A stretch of 64,000 nt of DNA from an uncultured Flavobacteriales bacterium (GTDB lineage: Bacteria > Bacteroidota > Bacteroidia > Flavobacteriales_G > Salibacteraceae), in the NCBI GenBank assembly GCA_943788775.1, contig CALSRO010000005.1:310001-374000 (forward strand), written 5' to 3'. Under the pieces are notes generated by a model. It searched no databases, had not been told where the DNA came from, and worked only from the letters and a program-made list of their open reading frames with translations. Both the position numbers and the translations under genes were made by a program. How positions within the stretch are numbered: position 1 is the stretch's first letter; every line of letters begins with the position of its first letter. Positions 17,595-27,329 of the stretch are shown here, piece by piece.

Positions 17595-18554
17595 TCAGAA
17601 CTTTGGACAAGCCATTGGTCTGAACTTGCGTCCTTTTGGTTTACAAGGAAACATCATTGTTACTGAAATTTCATGAGATCCTAGGGTCTGAGTTCCTAGT
17701 CTAGAAACAGTAACATCATAACTGTAGCCAAAACGAAACTGTTCTGTATACAGTCCAACTAAAAAGATTAATGCATCACCCCATCGATACCATACTCCAC
17801 CAGTGATAGGCCCTCGGTTAACATATAATCCCAAATTAAGATGATTAAACTCACCTTGTCTTTGGTAGATAATGTTTGGAGATATGCTGCCGTCCTCTTT
17901 ACGATCCTTATTCATTGGGATGAGAGCGCCAGCGTGTCCAGTATATTTGCGAGGTAACTTGCTTTCTGACGAAGGAAAAAATGATTCGTCAGGTTCCGCC
18001 AAGTGATGAACGCTGAAACCAGCGTAAAGCATATCAGTGAAAATCAAAAGCCCAGAGGAGAAATCAAGCTTGTTTACGTTTTGTGTAATCGGTGTTTCCT
18101 GAGTTTGATATATGAAACCATATCGACTATGAATTTGATCTCCAAATGTTAATTGACTCCAATCAATAGATCTTTGATAGTATGTAGCTTGAAAAGCCGC
18201 CTTGATGCTGATGTTTCTGTCAATGGGGGTTTGATATGCGTACATTCCACTAACATGGTTAGTATTTATTATACCTGTGCCGGCTCTATCGTGATATGCT
18301 TGAAGACCTATTCCCCCATGCAATGCATCAACATATTGATCGTATGAGGCCGAATAAGTTACATATGTAGCAGGTATGCCTGGCCATTGGTTTCTGTAGT
18401 TTAAGACTACCCTTGGGCATTGCGCTGAGCCAGCAAGTGCTGGATTCAAATACAACGGATTCGCGTAAAATTGACTAAACGCTGGATCTTGAGCATTCGA
18501 GTCTTGCACTCCAAAGAATGACAACACGATTATGATTACAAATAGTCTTTTCAC
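17595..18554 (-). CDS. PorP/SprF-family type IX secretion outer-membrane protein
   Basis: 319 residues from a GTG at 18554, which gives a clean signal peptide (KRLFVIIIVLSFFGVQDSNAQ); a TTG at 18605 would add a charged leader. The mature protein starts with the family hallmark DPAFSQFYANPLYLNPALAG. It continues as a predicted beta-barrel with SASYDQYVDALHGGIGL and RFGYSYDVTVSRLG. PorP/SprF proteins associate with type IX secretion and, in SprB systems, with the paired adhesin. It lies upstream of gldJ on the same strand (about 70-base gap) and is divergent from porU, so all three share one control region. Confidence 0.88.
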   Translation of the reverse strand: MKRLFVIIIVLSFFGVQDSNAQDPAFSQFYANPLYLNPALAGSAQCPRVVLNYRNQWPGIPATYVTYSASYDQYVDALHGGIGLQAYHDRAGTGIINTNHVSGMYAYQTPIDRNISIKAAFQATYYQRSIDWSQLTFGDQIHSRYGFIYQTQETPITQNVNKLDFSSGLLIFTDMLYAGFSVHHLAEPDESFFPSSESKLPRKYTGHAGALIPMNKDRKEDGSISPNIIYQRQGEFNHLNLGLYVNRGPITGGVWYRWGDALIFLVGLYTEQFRFGYSYDVTVSRLGTQTLGSHEISVTMMFPCKPKGRKFRPMACPKF

Positions 18555-18745
18555 GAGATAGGTTCTAAGTAGACGCGCAATTATACAAATATTATTATCT
18601 AGCAAACTTTCTTGTTTTGAGATTCGTTTAAGAACCTAACAATATCTTTTTCCCACCTTCGTTTCTGAGCAGTGTTAAAAAAGGAAATCAAATATAACTA
18701 CAAAATAGTTTTATTAGTCGAAAAGATGTTGTGGTTTATGCCATT

Positions 18746-21700
18746 ATGAAGAAGTTAGGTGCCATTGTAATATTAGTTCTGATCGCGATACCGATGTTTT
18801 CGCAAAAAGGAAAACAATTTGTAAATGCTAGTAAACTCGAGGGATTACAAGATAATTTGGAGAGCAATCTTTATGAAATTGATTGGCAGCAACCGGTTTC
18901 TGAGTCGACCTTTGATAATCGGGAAATTAAACGATTGTCTTTTGAAGGAGATTTATTAGATCCTGAACAGAATACACCAATTTTCAGAATTGTGAAAGAA
19001 ATAGGGGCTGATGTGAAGTCGCTGAAAATTGATTTAGTACAAATTGACGCAGTAACATTAAGCTCATCAGAAGCATCAATACTTGCTGGATCAAAACTTT
19101 CATCTGAATATGAGATAGATGTGAATATACGTTCAAGTGGCAGGAAAAAATATGCTGTGATAGAATTAAATCCGATCAAAAAATCAGGAACAGGATTTGA
19201 AAAGTTGCTCAAGTTTCAATTGGTGGAAACTTTCGATATTAATAATGGAGGGCGAGATGGTCTGAGAGATAACTCATGGAAGGCTAGTAGCGTTTTATCA
19301 TCTGGTCAATGGTATGAGTTGAAGACCGGGGAAGACGCAGTGTATAAAATGTCTTACAACTTTATAGAGTCTTGTGGCTTCACTTTGAGTGGTTTAAGTA
19401 GCTCGTCAATCCGATTGTTTGGAACGGTCGCGGGGGAGTTGAGCCATGATAATGATGTGTCAAGACCAGACGACTTAGTTGAGCTTTCTATTTTGGTTGA
19501 GGATGGTGGCGATGGCATGTTCGATCAGGGAGATTTTATTCTTTTTTATGGTGAGGATCAATTGGTTTGGAATGTGCTGAATCAAAGATTTGTGCACAAG
19601 GCAAATAATTACGCGGATTCTTGTAGTTATTTTCTCACAATAGATGGTGGTGTTGGATCTCCAAAAAGAATTTCTAAAAACGCGTCAAACATCGATGCTA
19701 ATAAGGTGGTTTCGTCCTATGATTTTTATGATTTACATGAATCAAATTCTTCGAATCTTATAAAATCAGGTAGGAATTGGTATGGGGAGCAATTAGGTCA
19801 GATTCCCAGTTATGATTTCGGTTTTACTGTGCCTGACGTTATAAGAACAGAAGAGGCGAGAGTTACTGCTCGCTTTGCGCTTCGTTCTGTTTCGATTTCC
19901 GGAAACGGAGTACTACTAAGTTTGCCTAATCAAGGTGGTGTTTCTGATAAAACAACGGTAGGAGCAGTTTCTAGTTCCTACGCTAGTCAATATGCTATTT
20001 CAGGAATGGTTGATGTGGAATTTCTTCCTAAAGGGTCTGATTTTTTAACAAAAGTGACCATTGATAAGTCGAACAATAATAGCGCCCAAGCTTGGATAGA
20101 TTATATTGAGGTTAATGCCAGACGTAACCTGAGCTTTCTGGCGCCAAGTATGAATTTTAGAGATGTTCGATCCGTTCAAGTAGGCGGATTGGCAGAGTTT
20201 AGGCTAGAATCGGAAGAGCAGGATCTTCGAGTTTGGGATATAACTTCAATTTCCAATGTTCAAGAAATGAAACTTGTGGGTTCAGTGGGTGCAGGATTCA
20301 GATTTACCACACCCGTAGATTCCTTAAAAGAGTTTGTTGCTTTCACCGAGGATGGAATTAAAGCCCCGACCAAGGAAGGACCTGTTGTAAATCAAAATTT
20401 ACATGCGTTAACTGATATTGAATATTTAGTTATAACGCATAGATCATTTATCACTTATGCTCAGCAGTTGGCAGATATGCATGCTGACCCTGATCAAGAT
20501 GGTTTTACGACAGCTGTTGTTAACGTAGATGAAATTTACAATGAGTTTTCAGGTGGTTCTCAAGATATTTCTGCGATAAAGGAATTTGTTCGAATGCTCT
20601 ATTTTAGATCGCAAGGCACAAGTAATGAGCTTAAGTATCTCTTACTATTTGGAGATGCATCCTATGACTATAAAAATCAACTTTCGGGCAATTCAAATTT
20701 TGTTCCATCCCATCAAACTATGGAAAGTTTAATTCCTACAGCCTCTGTGGTGTCTGATGATTTTTATGGATTGTTGGATGAAGAGGAAGGGGACTCGCCA
20801 GTAGATTTAATAGACATCGGAATCGGCCGCTTGCCCGCAAGATCTAGAAGTGAAGCAGAACATATGGTCAATAAGATACTGTATTATTCAGAGTCTAAAA
20901 ACACTTTTGGAGATTGGCGTAACTCGGTAGCTCTAGTTGCTGACGATCCAGAATCAAGAAATGATGAGTTTCAAAGGCAGTCCAGTACTTTAGGCGATTT
21001 GGCAGATTCGCTGAGTCCTGAGTTTAACGTACACAAGATATACTTAGATGCATATAAACAGGTAGCAGGGTCAGGAGGTGAAAGGTATCCAGACGCAGCC
21101 GAAGCTATATCTGAGCGGATTCGTAAAGGAGCGCTTATGATGTATTACATCGGACATGGAGGTGAATTAGGTTGGGCGCACGAGCGAGTTCTTGAGGTTC
21201 CGACAATTAATAAGTGGGACAACCTAAATAACTTACCTCTTTTTATTACTGCAACTTGTGAGTTTACTAGATATGACGATCCAAGGAGGACTTCGGCAGG
21301 AGAATATGTTATGCTAAATCCATCAGGAGGTGGAGTCGCTTTGTTGACAACGACAAGAGCCGTTTATTCGGGACCAAATTTTGATTTGACTTATTCTTTC
21401 ACCCGCCAAGCTTTTGATGCGCTTAGTCATGACAAGCCGAGATTAGGTGATATGACGAAGCAGACTAAAATTGAAAATGCTTCTACAGGCGCGGCAGGCT
21501 TTAATACGCGTTGTTTTACTCTTCTGGGTGATCCAGCTATGAAGCTTGCATTTCCGCAACAAAACATCATCATCACAGAAATGCCTGATACAATCAAAGC
21601 CCTTGATAAGGTGTTGGTTAAGGGAATGGTTGTGGATCAAGATAGTAATTTGATAAGTGGATTCAATGGCTTGGTCTACCCTACACTTTATGATAAGGAG

Positions 21701-22612
21701 ACAAAGATTCAAGGTCAGAACAATGATGGTGAAGGGGTGTTCTTTTATAATGAGCGAAGAAATATTCTTTTTAGAGGAAAGGCTACAGTGAAGAATGGAT
21801 TGTTCGAATTTGAATTTGTTGTTCCGAAAGATATAATCAGGGATTACGGTCAGGGTAAGCTAAGTTTATATGCTGAAAATGGGGAGTATGACGCTAGCGG
21901 AGCGTATTTTCACTTCACCCTGGGTGGCTTGTCGGATAATCCTATTGTTGATGAATCAGGGCCTCAAGTTGAATTATTCATGAATAACAACAAGTTTGTT
22001 TTTGGTGGAATGACTAACGAGGATCCAGATTTATATGCCGAGGTTTGGGATGAAAACGGTGTGAACATGGTCGGTACAGGAATTGGACACGACATTACAG
22101 TTGTATTAGATGAAAATGGAGCGAATACCATTGTCTTGAATGATTACTACGAGGCAGACGCTGACTCATATCAAAGCGGGAAAATTAGGTATCCATTCAA
22201 TGAACTTGAAGAAGGGAGACATGATTTGAAATTACAAGTATGGGATGTGAACAATAACCCCAGTGACGCATTTACAGAATTTGTGGTAGCGAATGATGAG
22301 CAATTTGCTTTGGATCACATCTTGAACTATCCGAATCCGTTTACCACAAATACGGATTTTTACTTTGAGCATAACAAACCTGGACTTAGTTTGGATGTTA
22401 GAATCGAGGTTTTTACTGTTAGTGGTAAACTTGTGAAAACCATTTTTGGCCAATATTTGAATGATGGTTTTAGAATTGGGCCAATTAATTGGAATGGCCG
22501 TGATGATTATGGAGATGTGATTGCTAAAGGCGTGTATCTGTATAAAATAAGTGTTAAAACTCCACTTGGAGAGCAGGTGGAAGAGTATGAAAAACTGGTT
22601 ATCCTAAAATAA
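18746..22612 (+). CDS. porU: Type IX secretion sortase PorU (C25 gingipain-like)
   Basis: 1288 residues from the ATG at 18746 (a GTG 15 bases upstream is less likely). The signal peptide is MKKLGAIVILVLIAIPMFSQ. The C25 caspase-like domain spans about 560-920, with the catalytic histidine in GHGGELGW (residue 804) and the catalytic cysteine in TATCEF (residue 838). A C-terminal FlgD-like/sorting beta domain contains NYPNPFTTNTDF and ends KGVYLYKISVKTP. PorU cuts the C-terminal sorting domain off cargo at the cell surface and attaches the cargo to anionic LPS. It is followed by porV 80 bases later. Confidence 0.95.
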   Translation: MKKLGAIVILVLIAIPMFSQKGKQFVNASKLEGLQDNLESNLYEIDWQQPVSESTFDNREIKRLSFEGDLLDPEQNTPIFRIVKEIGADVKSLKIDLVQIDAVTLSSSEASILAGSKLSSEYEIDVNIRSSGRKKYAVIELNPIKKSGTGFEKLLKFQLVETFDINNGGRDGLRDNSWKASSVLSSGQWYELKTGEDAVYKMSYNFIESCGFTLSGLSSSSIRLFGTVAGELSHDNDVSRPDDLVELSILVEDGGDGMFDQGDFILFYGEDQLVWNVLNQRFVHKANNYADSCSYFLTIDGGVGSPKRISKNASNIDANKVVSSYDFYDLHESNSSNLIKSGRNWYGEQLGQIPSYDFGFTVPDVIRTEEARVTARFALRSVSISGNGVLLSLPNQGGVSDKTTVGAVSSSYASQYAISGMVDVEFLPKGSDFLTKVTIDKSNNNSAQAWIDYIEVNARRNLSFLAPSMNFRDVRSVQVGGLAEFRLESEEQDLRVWDITSISNVQEMKLVGSVGAGFRFTTPVDSLKEFVAFTEDGIKAPTKEGPVVNQNLHALTDIEYLVITHRSFITYAQQLADMHADPDQDGFTTAVVNVDEIYNEFSGGSQDISAIKEFVRMLYFRSQGTSNELKYLLLFGDASYDYKNQLSGNSNFVPSHQTMESLIPTASVVSDDFYGLLDEEEGDSPVDLIDIGIGRLPARSRSEAEHMVNKILYYSESKNTFGDWRNSVALVADDPESRNDEFQRQSSTLGDLADSLSPEFNVHKIYLDAYKQVAGSGGERYPDAAEAISERIRKGALMMYYIGHGGELGWAHERVLEVPTINKWDNLNNLPLFITATCEFTRYDDPRRTSAGEYVMLNPSGGGVALLTTTRAVYSGPNFDLTYSFTRQAFDALSHDKPRLGDMTKQTKIENASTGAAGFNTRCFTLLGDPAMKLAFPQQNIIITEMPDTIKALDKVLVKGMVVDQDSNLISGFNGLVYPTLYDKETKIQGQNNDGEGVFFYNERRNILFRGKATVKNGLFEFEFVVPKDIIRDYGQGKLSLYAENGEYDASGAYFHFTLGGLSDNPIVDESGPQVELFMNNNKFVFGGMTNEDPDLYAEVWDENGVNMVGTGIGHDITVVLDENGANTIVLNDYYEADADSYQSGKIRYPFNELEEGRHDLKLQVWDVNNNPSDAFTEFVVANDEQFALDHILNYPNPFTTNTDFYFEHNKPGLSLDVRIEVFTVSGKLVKTIFGQYLNDGFRIGPINWNGRDDYGDVIAKGVYLYKISVKTPLGEQVEEYEKLVILK

Positions 22613-22631
22613 AGACAGCTATACTTAATGT

Positions 22632-22639
22632 TATATTTG
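22632..22639 (+). promoter_or_regulatory. TAnnTTTG -7 box upstream of porV
   Basis: TATATTTG, an exact TAnnTTTG match in the 80-base porU-porV gap, 53 bases before the chosen porV ATG. It could give porV its own promoter. No -33 box is clear. Confidence 0.35.
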
Positions 22640-22692
22640 CCGTCTTTCAAAAAGTAAGCTTATTGTAAAATCCTTACTCTAATTTGAATTTA

Positions 22693-23979
22693 ATGTCCCT
22701 TAGAAGAAATTTAGTAATCGTAATGATTGGTTCGCTCGCTAGTCCAACTATGGCGCAAACATCGCGTGATTGGTTGCTTCAGCTTAACACGATTACCACG
22801 GCCGTACCATTCCTAATCATTAACCCTGAGACCAGAGGTGGGGGAATGGGAGATGTTGGGGTTTCAACATCGCCAGATGGAGCCTCTCAGCATTGGAATG
22901 TATCAAAGCACGCTTTCATCGAAGATAAAGCAGGTGTTTCAATTAGCTACATACCATGGTTAAGAGCATTGGTTCCAGATATATCCATTTCATATCTTTC
23001 TGGCTATTACAAAATCAACAAAATGAGTGCTATAGCGGGTTCCATGCGGTACTTTTCGCTTGGTAACATTCAGTTTACAGATCAATTTGGAAATAACACA
23101 GTTCAGTTTACACCGAATGAATTTGCCTTTGACTTATCGTATAGCCGAAAACTTTCACGCAGACTTTCTGCTGGATTAGGGGCACGATACATAAACTCCA
23201 ATCTAACAGGAGGTCAGACTGTACAACAAGCAACTACAGGTCCAGGGCGAACTGTTGCAACGGATTTAGGTGTCTATTATCAGAATGAAGATCTGACAGT
23301 ATTTAATAAGGATGCAACCTTAGCTTGGGGAGTGTCGGTATCAAATCTTGGAGCGAAGATTAGTTATACAAACACGTCTAATCAAGACTACTTGCCGATA
23401 AATCTTAGACTTGGTCCAAGAATGACATGGATGCTTGATGACTATAATAAGATTAGCGTTGCGGTTGATCTGAATAAATACTTAGTTCCATCTCCACCAG
23501 TATACCAGATAGATAGCAGTGGAAATGTGGCCATTGATCCAAATGGAAATCCGATTATAGCATCCGGCATGGATCCAGATAGGCCTACGGTGAATGGAGC
23601 GATAAGCTCGTTTTATGACGCTCCGGGTATTGTGAGTTTTGAAAATGGAGTAACCCCCGTGGTTGAACCTGGTTCTCGATTCGGAGAGGAACTTCGTGAA
23701 ATAAGTTATGGTATTGGTGCTGAGTATTGGTACGATGACCAATTCGCTTTTAGACTTGGTTATTATGGTGAACATATCTCCAAAGGGAATAGAAAGTTCA
23801 TTACGGTTGGCGCTGGACTTCGGCTGAGCGTTTTTGGACTTGACTTCAGCTATTTAGTGCCAGCATATTTTGGTTCAACCAACCTTCAATCCTCTCCACT
23901 GGCTCGAACGCTGCGATTTACATTGACATTCAATTTTGATGATGTCAAAAAAGATAATGACGGACCACCATCGGAATGA
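22693..23979 (+). CDS. porV: Type IX secretion outer-membrane shuttle PorV (LptO)
   Basis: 428 residues from the ATG at 22693 (a TTG nine bases upstream is in frame). Signal peptide SLRRNLVIVMIGSLASPTMAQ, then the family start TAVPFLIINPETRGGGMGDVGV. The rest is a FadL-like 14-strand barrel (SQHWNVSKHAF, YSRKLSRRLSAGLGARYINS, late FGLDFSYLVPAYF). PorV takes cargo carrying a type IX sorting domain from the translocon to PorU. It follows porU and its stop overlaps the ispF start (ATGA), an unusually tight link between secretion and metabolic genes. Confidence 0.94.
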   Translation: MSLRRNLVIVMIGSLASPTMAQTSRDWLLQLNTITTAVPFLIINPETRGGGMGDVGVSTSPDGASQHWNVSKHAFIEDKAGVSISYIPWLRALVPDISISYLSGYYKINKMSAIAGSMRYFSLGNIQFTDQFGNNTVQFTPNEFAFDLSYSRKLSRRLSAGLGARYINSNLTGGQTVQQATTGPGRTVATDLGVYYQNEDLTVFNKDATLAWGVSVSNLGAKISYTNTSNQDYLPINLRLGPRMTWMLDDYNKISVAVDLNKYLVPSPPVYQIDSSGNVAIDPNGNPIIASGMDPDRPTVNGAISSFYDAPGIVSFENGVTPVVEPGSRFGEELREISYGIGAEYWYDDQFAFRLGYYGEHISKGNRKFITVGAGLRLSVFGLDFSYLVPAYFGSTNLQSSPLARTLRFTLTFNFDDVKKDNDGPPSE

Positions 23980-24455
23980 GAATAAGAGTTGGTCTTGGTT
24001 ATGATGTTCATCAATTAAAACCTGGTCGCCCATGTATTTTGGGCGGTGTGGCATTCGATTCGACCCTTGGTCCAGATGGACATTCTGATGCGGATGTTTT
24101 ATTACACGCAATTTGTGATGCTATTTTAGGGGCTGCTGGACTTAGAGATATTGGATACCATTTTCCAAATACCGATGAATCCTTTAAAAACGCGGACAGT
24201 AGAGATTTACTTAAACAGGTAATGAGACTAGTTGGTCAAGAGGGATATAGGGTGGAAAATGTAGACGCTACATTAGTGTCTGAACAACCAAAAATATCAC
24301 CAAAGATTCAAGAAATGAAGGACTCGATTGCGGGCTTATGTGGAATCGACTCAAATGCAGTTGGCGTAAAGGCTACTACATCCGAGAAACTAGGTTTCAT
24401 TGGTCGAGAAGAAGGGATCGAAGCCCAAGCGGTTGTTCTGCTAATCAAAGAGTAA
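23976..24455 (+). CDS. ispF: 2-C-methyl-D-erythritol 2,4-cyclodiphosphate synthase
   Basis: 159 residues, normal for this trimeric enzyme of the MEP isoprenoid pathway. Metal-binding residues are in GYDVHQL near the N-terminus and in the motif GHSDADVLLHAICDA. The C-terminus has KATTSEKLGFIGREEGIEA. It starts inside the porV stop codon (ATGA overlap) and is followed three bases later by cdd, so translation is probably coupled. No other MEP gene is in the window. Confidence 0.95.
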   Translation: MRIRVGLGYDVHQLKPGRPCILGGVAFDSTLGPDGHSDADVLLHAICDAILGAAGLRDIGYHFPNTDESFKNADSRDLLKQVMRLVGQEGYRVENVDATLVSEQPKISPKIQEMKDSIAGLCGIDSNAVGVKATTSEKLGFIGREEGIEAQAVVLLIKE

Positions 24456-24458
24456 AGT

Positions 24459-24953
24459 ATGAGAATCGAGAATAAATCGATAACGATTGACTATCAGGTT
24501 GTCGAATCGGTAGATCACCTTGATGAGGCCCGGTTCGAGCTGATTAATGCTGCAAAAACTGCGTCAAAACTGGCATACGCGCCATACTCAAATTTCTATG
24601 TTGGTGCTGCAGCACGTTTAGACAATGGGGTTATCACAATTGCTAGCAACAAGGAGAACGCATCTTTTCCTGCAGGTATATGTGCCGAGAGAAATTTGGT
24701 AAACTATATTTCGGATCATCATCAAGGTCAGGTAATTAATTCCATAGCAGTTATTGCTGATCCGCAAGATTTTAAGCTAAACGAACCGGTATCACCTTGC
24801 GGAATTTGTCGCCAAGTGTTAAGTGAAGTTGAACGGCTACAAAAAAGTAAGATAGAAATTATTTTGTCTGGACAAACGGGTAAGGTTTTGATATTCAGTA
24901 GTGCGGCTAGTTTGCTGCCATTTGAATTTTATCTTTCACAACTGAAGAAGTGA
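24459..24953 (+). CDS. cdd: Cytidine deaminase
   Basis: 164 residues, a zinc-dependent pyrimidine-salvage enzyme of the small tetrameric type. AKTASKLAYAPYSNFYVGAA is followed by the zinc/catalytic motif FPAGICAERNLV (Cys-Ala-Glu as in the Cys-ligated class) and PCGICRQVLSE. It follows ispF by three bases and precedes pdhA by 69 bases. The porV-cdd-pdhA order is the one I recall from Flavobacterium genomes. Confidence 0.94.
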   Translation: MRIENKSITIDYQVVESVDHLDEARFELINAAKTASKLAYAPYSNFYVGAAARLDNGVITIASNKENASFPAGICAERNLVNYISDHHQGQVINSIAVIADPQDFKLNEPVSPCGICRQVLSEVERLQKSKIEIILSGQTGKVLIFSSAASLLPFEFYLSQLKK

Positions 24954-24992
24954 TCAATTAAGGAATATCGTAATTCCTACTTATTCAAGTTT

Positions 24993-25000
24993 TAAATTTG
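24993..25000 (+). promoter_or_regulatory. TAnnTTTG -7 box upstream of pdhA
   Basis: TAAATTTG, an exact TAnnTTTG match, 21 bases before the pdhA ATG at 25022. It would give a very short leader, consistent with starting pdhA at 25022 rather than upstream. Confidence 0.4.
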
Positions 25001-25021
25001 CGCTCCCACGAAAATAGAGTC

Positions 25022-26053
25022 ATGGCAACAGCAACAAAAAAAGCAACAAAGAAAACCTCGTCAAAATTGACTTACACTAAAGCTCAATATATGAAGTGGT
25101 ATGAGGACATGTTATTGATGAGACGCTTCGAAGAGGCGTGCGGAAACCTTTACTTGCAACAAAAATTTGGCGGGTTTTGTCACCTCTATATTGGTCAGGA
25201 AGCGGTTGCTGCTGGATTTGCTTCAGGCATGCAAAAAGGAGATAAGATAATTACGGCTTACCGCGACCATGCGCATCCAATAGCTCTAGGGATGGACCCA
25301 AAGTTTGTGATGGCTGAACTTTATGGTAAATCTACAGGATGCTCTAAAGGAAAAGGTGGCTCAATGCACATGTTTGACAAGGAATTGAACATGATGGGTG
25401 GTCATGGTATCGTAGGAGCTCAAATTCCTATGGGCGCAGGTATAGCATTCGCGGAAAAGTACAATGGAACTAGTAATGTTTGTTTGACATTCATGGGTGA
25501 TGGTGCTGTGCGACAAGGTGCACTTCACGAAACATTCAACATGGCTATGTTGTGGAAGTTGCCGGTTGTTTTTATTGTTGAGAATAATAACTACGCAATG
25601 GGAACCTCAGTGGAAAGGACTACAAACGTCACAGACCTATCAAAACTAGGTTTGAGCTATGATATGCCTAGTGAAAGCGTTGATGGTATGAGTGTTCAAG
25701 CGGTACATGAAGCCATTAAAAAGGCAGGCGACCATTGTCGTTCTGGCGAAGGTCCTTACCTCTTGGATATACGTACATATAGATACAAGGGACATTCGAT
25801 GAGTGATCCGCAGAAATATAGAACGAAAGAAGAGTTGAACGATTACAAAGACAAAGATCCAATCACACAGGTCTTATCGGTAATCATGAATGAAGGCTGG
25901 TTGAACGATAAAGAGATTGAAAAGATAGAGGCGAAGATTAAGGCAAAAGTGGAAGAATCCATAGAATTTGCTGAGTCATCACCACTTCCAGATCTTAAGG
26001 AATTATACACAGATATTTATACTCAAGAGGACTATCCATATATCATGGATTAA
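25022..26053 (+). CDS. pdhA: Pyruvate dehydrogenase E1 component, alpha subunit
   Basis: 343 residues from the ATG at 25022; an earlier in-frame start lies inside the promoter-like box. The N-terminus is lysine/threonine-rich (ATATKKATKKTS), then YEDMLLMRRFEE. The thiamine-diphosphate motif begins at GDGAVRQGA and ends in NNNYAMGT. The phosphorylation-loop-like RYKGHSMSDPQKYRT follows. It oxidatively decarboxylates pyruvate with the beta subunit, which is not encoded here. pdhC follows after a 13-base gap, so E1-alpha and E2 are cotranscribed. Confidence 0.95.
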   Translation: MATATKKATKKTSSKLTYTKAQYMKWYEDMLLMRRFEEACGNLYLQQKFGGFCHLYIGQEAVAAGFASGMQKGDKIITAYRDHAHPIALGMDPKFVMAELYGKSTGCSKGKGGSMHMFDKELNMMGGHGIVGAQIPMGAGIAFAEKYNGTSNVCLTFMGDGAVRQGALHETFNMAMLWKLPVVFIVENNNYAMGTSVERTTNVTDLSKLGLSYDMPSESVDGMSVQAVHEAIKKAGDHCRSGEGPYLLDIRTYRYKGHSMSDPQKYRTKEELNDYKDKDPITQVLSVIMNEGWLNDKEIEKIEAKIKAKVEESIEFAESSPLPDLKELYTDIYTQEDYPYIMD

Positions 26054-26066
26054 ACGCAATTAGAGA

Positions 26067-27329
26067 ATGGCTGAAATAATAAAAATGCCCAAGTTGAGTG
26101 ACACCATGGAAGAAGGTGTTATTGCCAACTGGCTTGTGAAAGTAGGAGATGACGTGAGTTCCGGTGATGTGTTAGCCGAGATCGAATCAGATAAGGCGAC
26201 CATGGAGTATGAATCCTTTCCATCAGGCAAACTCTTGCACATAGAGGTTGAAGCTGGGAAGTCCGCTCCGGTAGATTCATTAATAGCTATCATTGGGAAA
26301 GAAGGAGAAGACATTAAGTCAATAATAGCAGAGGCAAAAGCTGCTCCAGCGGCAAAGACTGAAGAAAAATCTGATAATAAACCTCAGCCTTCGGGTCCAA
26401 AGCCAGAACCAGTAAAGTCAGCACCAAAAGTTGAAGCTCAAGCACGACCAGCTGCTAAAGCACAATCCGCTGTACCCAAAGAAGAGCCAGATGGCCGGAC
26501 AAAGATTTCACCATTAGCTCGAAGATTGGCAGAAGAAAGAGGTGTGAGCTTGAGAAGCATAAGAGGTTCTGGAGAAGGCGGTCGCATTGTGAAGCGCGAT
26601 ATAGAAAACAGTCGGTCACACGTGGCTCAAATTGAAAGGTCTCGAGACGTTGAGGTCAATCAAATGCGTAAAACAATTGCACGGAGGTTGAGCGAAAGCA
26701 AGTTCACAGCACCGCATTTCTATCTCACTATTGACCTAGATATGGATAGGGCTGTTGAGGCTCGGAAATCAATTAATGAAGCGATTAGGCCAGAAAAAAT
26801 TTCATTCAATGATTTGGTGATTAAAGCTGTGGCGGTCGCACTAAAGGATCACCCTGGCGTGAATGCAGGTTGGTTTGGTGATTTCATACGTTACAATGAA
26901 CATGTTCATATTGGTGTCGCTGTAGCTGTTGAAGACGGCTTGTTAGTGCCGGTCGTTCGTCACGCAGACGGCAAACCATTGACTCAAATTTCTTCTGAAG
27001 TTCGCGATTACGCCAAGCGAGCTAAGTCTAAAAAGCTGCAACCACAGGAATGGGAAGGGAATACTTTTACCATCTCAAATTTGGGAATGTTTGGAATTGA
27101 AGAATTTACAGCGATAATCAACCCACCAGACAGCTGTATAATGGCTATTGGCGGAATACGTCAAGAACCAGTGGTAAAAGATGGCGAAATAAGAATTGGG
27201 AATAGAATGAAGGTTACTATGAGCTGCGATCACAGAGTTGTTGATGGAGCTACAGGTGCTCAATTCCTGAACACATTCAAGAACTACATCGAGAATCCAA
27301 TCGTGCTTTTGGGTATGAGTGAGATTTAA
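26067..27329 (+). CDS. pdhC: Pyruvate dehydrogenase E2 component (dihydrolipoamide acetyltransferase)
   Basis: 420 residues with one lipoyl domain (about 1-78; the lipoylated lysine is in IESDKATMEYE). An alanine/proline-rich linker follows, then a peripheral subunit-binding domain (about 148-185, KISPLARRLAEERGVSL). The catalytic acetyltransferase domain has the active-site motif SCDHRVVDGATGA near the C-terminus. It forms the core of the complex and passes acetyl groups to CoA. The stop overlaps the convergent M23 peptidase gene by four bases. Confidence 0.95.
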   Translation: MAEIIKMPKLSDTMEEGVIANWLVKVGDDVSSGDVLAEIESDKATMEYESFPSGKLLHIEVEAGKSAPVDSLIAIIGKEGEDIKSIIAEAKAAPAAKTEEKSDNKPQPSGPKPEPVKSAPKVEAQARPAAKAQSAVPKEEPDGRTKISPLARRLAEERGVSLRSIRGSGEGGRIVKRDIENSRSHVAQIERSRDVEVNQMRKTIARRLSESKFTAPHFYLTIDLDMDRAVEARKSINEAIRPEKISFNDLVIKAVAVALKDHPGVNAGWFGDFIRYNEHVHIGVAVAVEDGLLVPVVRHADGKPLTQISSEVRDYAKRAKSKKLQPQEWEGNTFTISNLGMFGIEEFTAIINPPDSCIMAIGGIRQEPVVKDGEIRIGNRMKVTMSCDHRVVDGATGAQFLNTFKNYIENPIVLLGMSEI

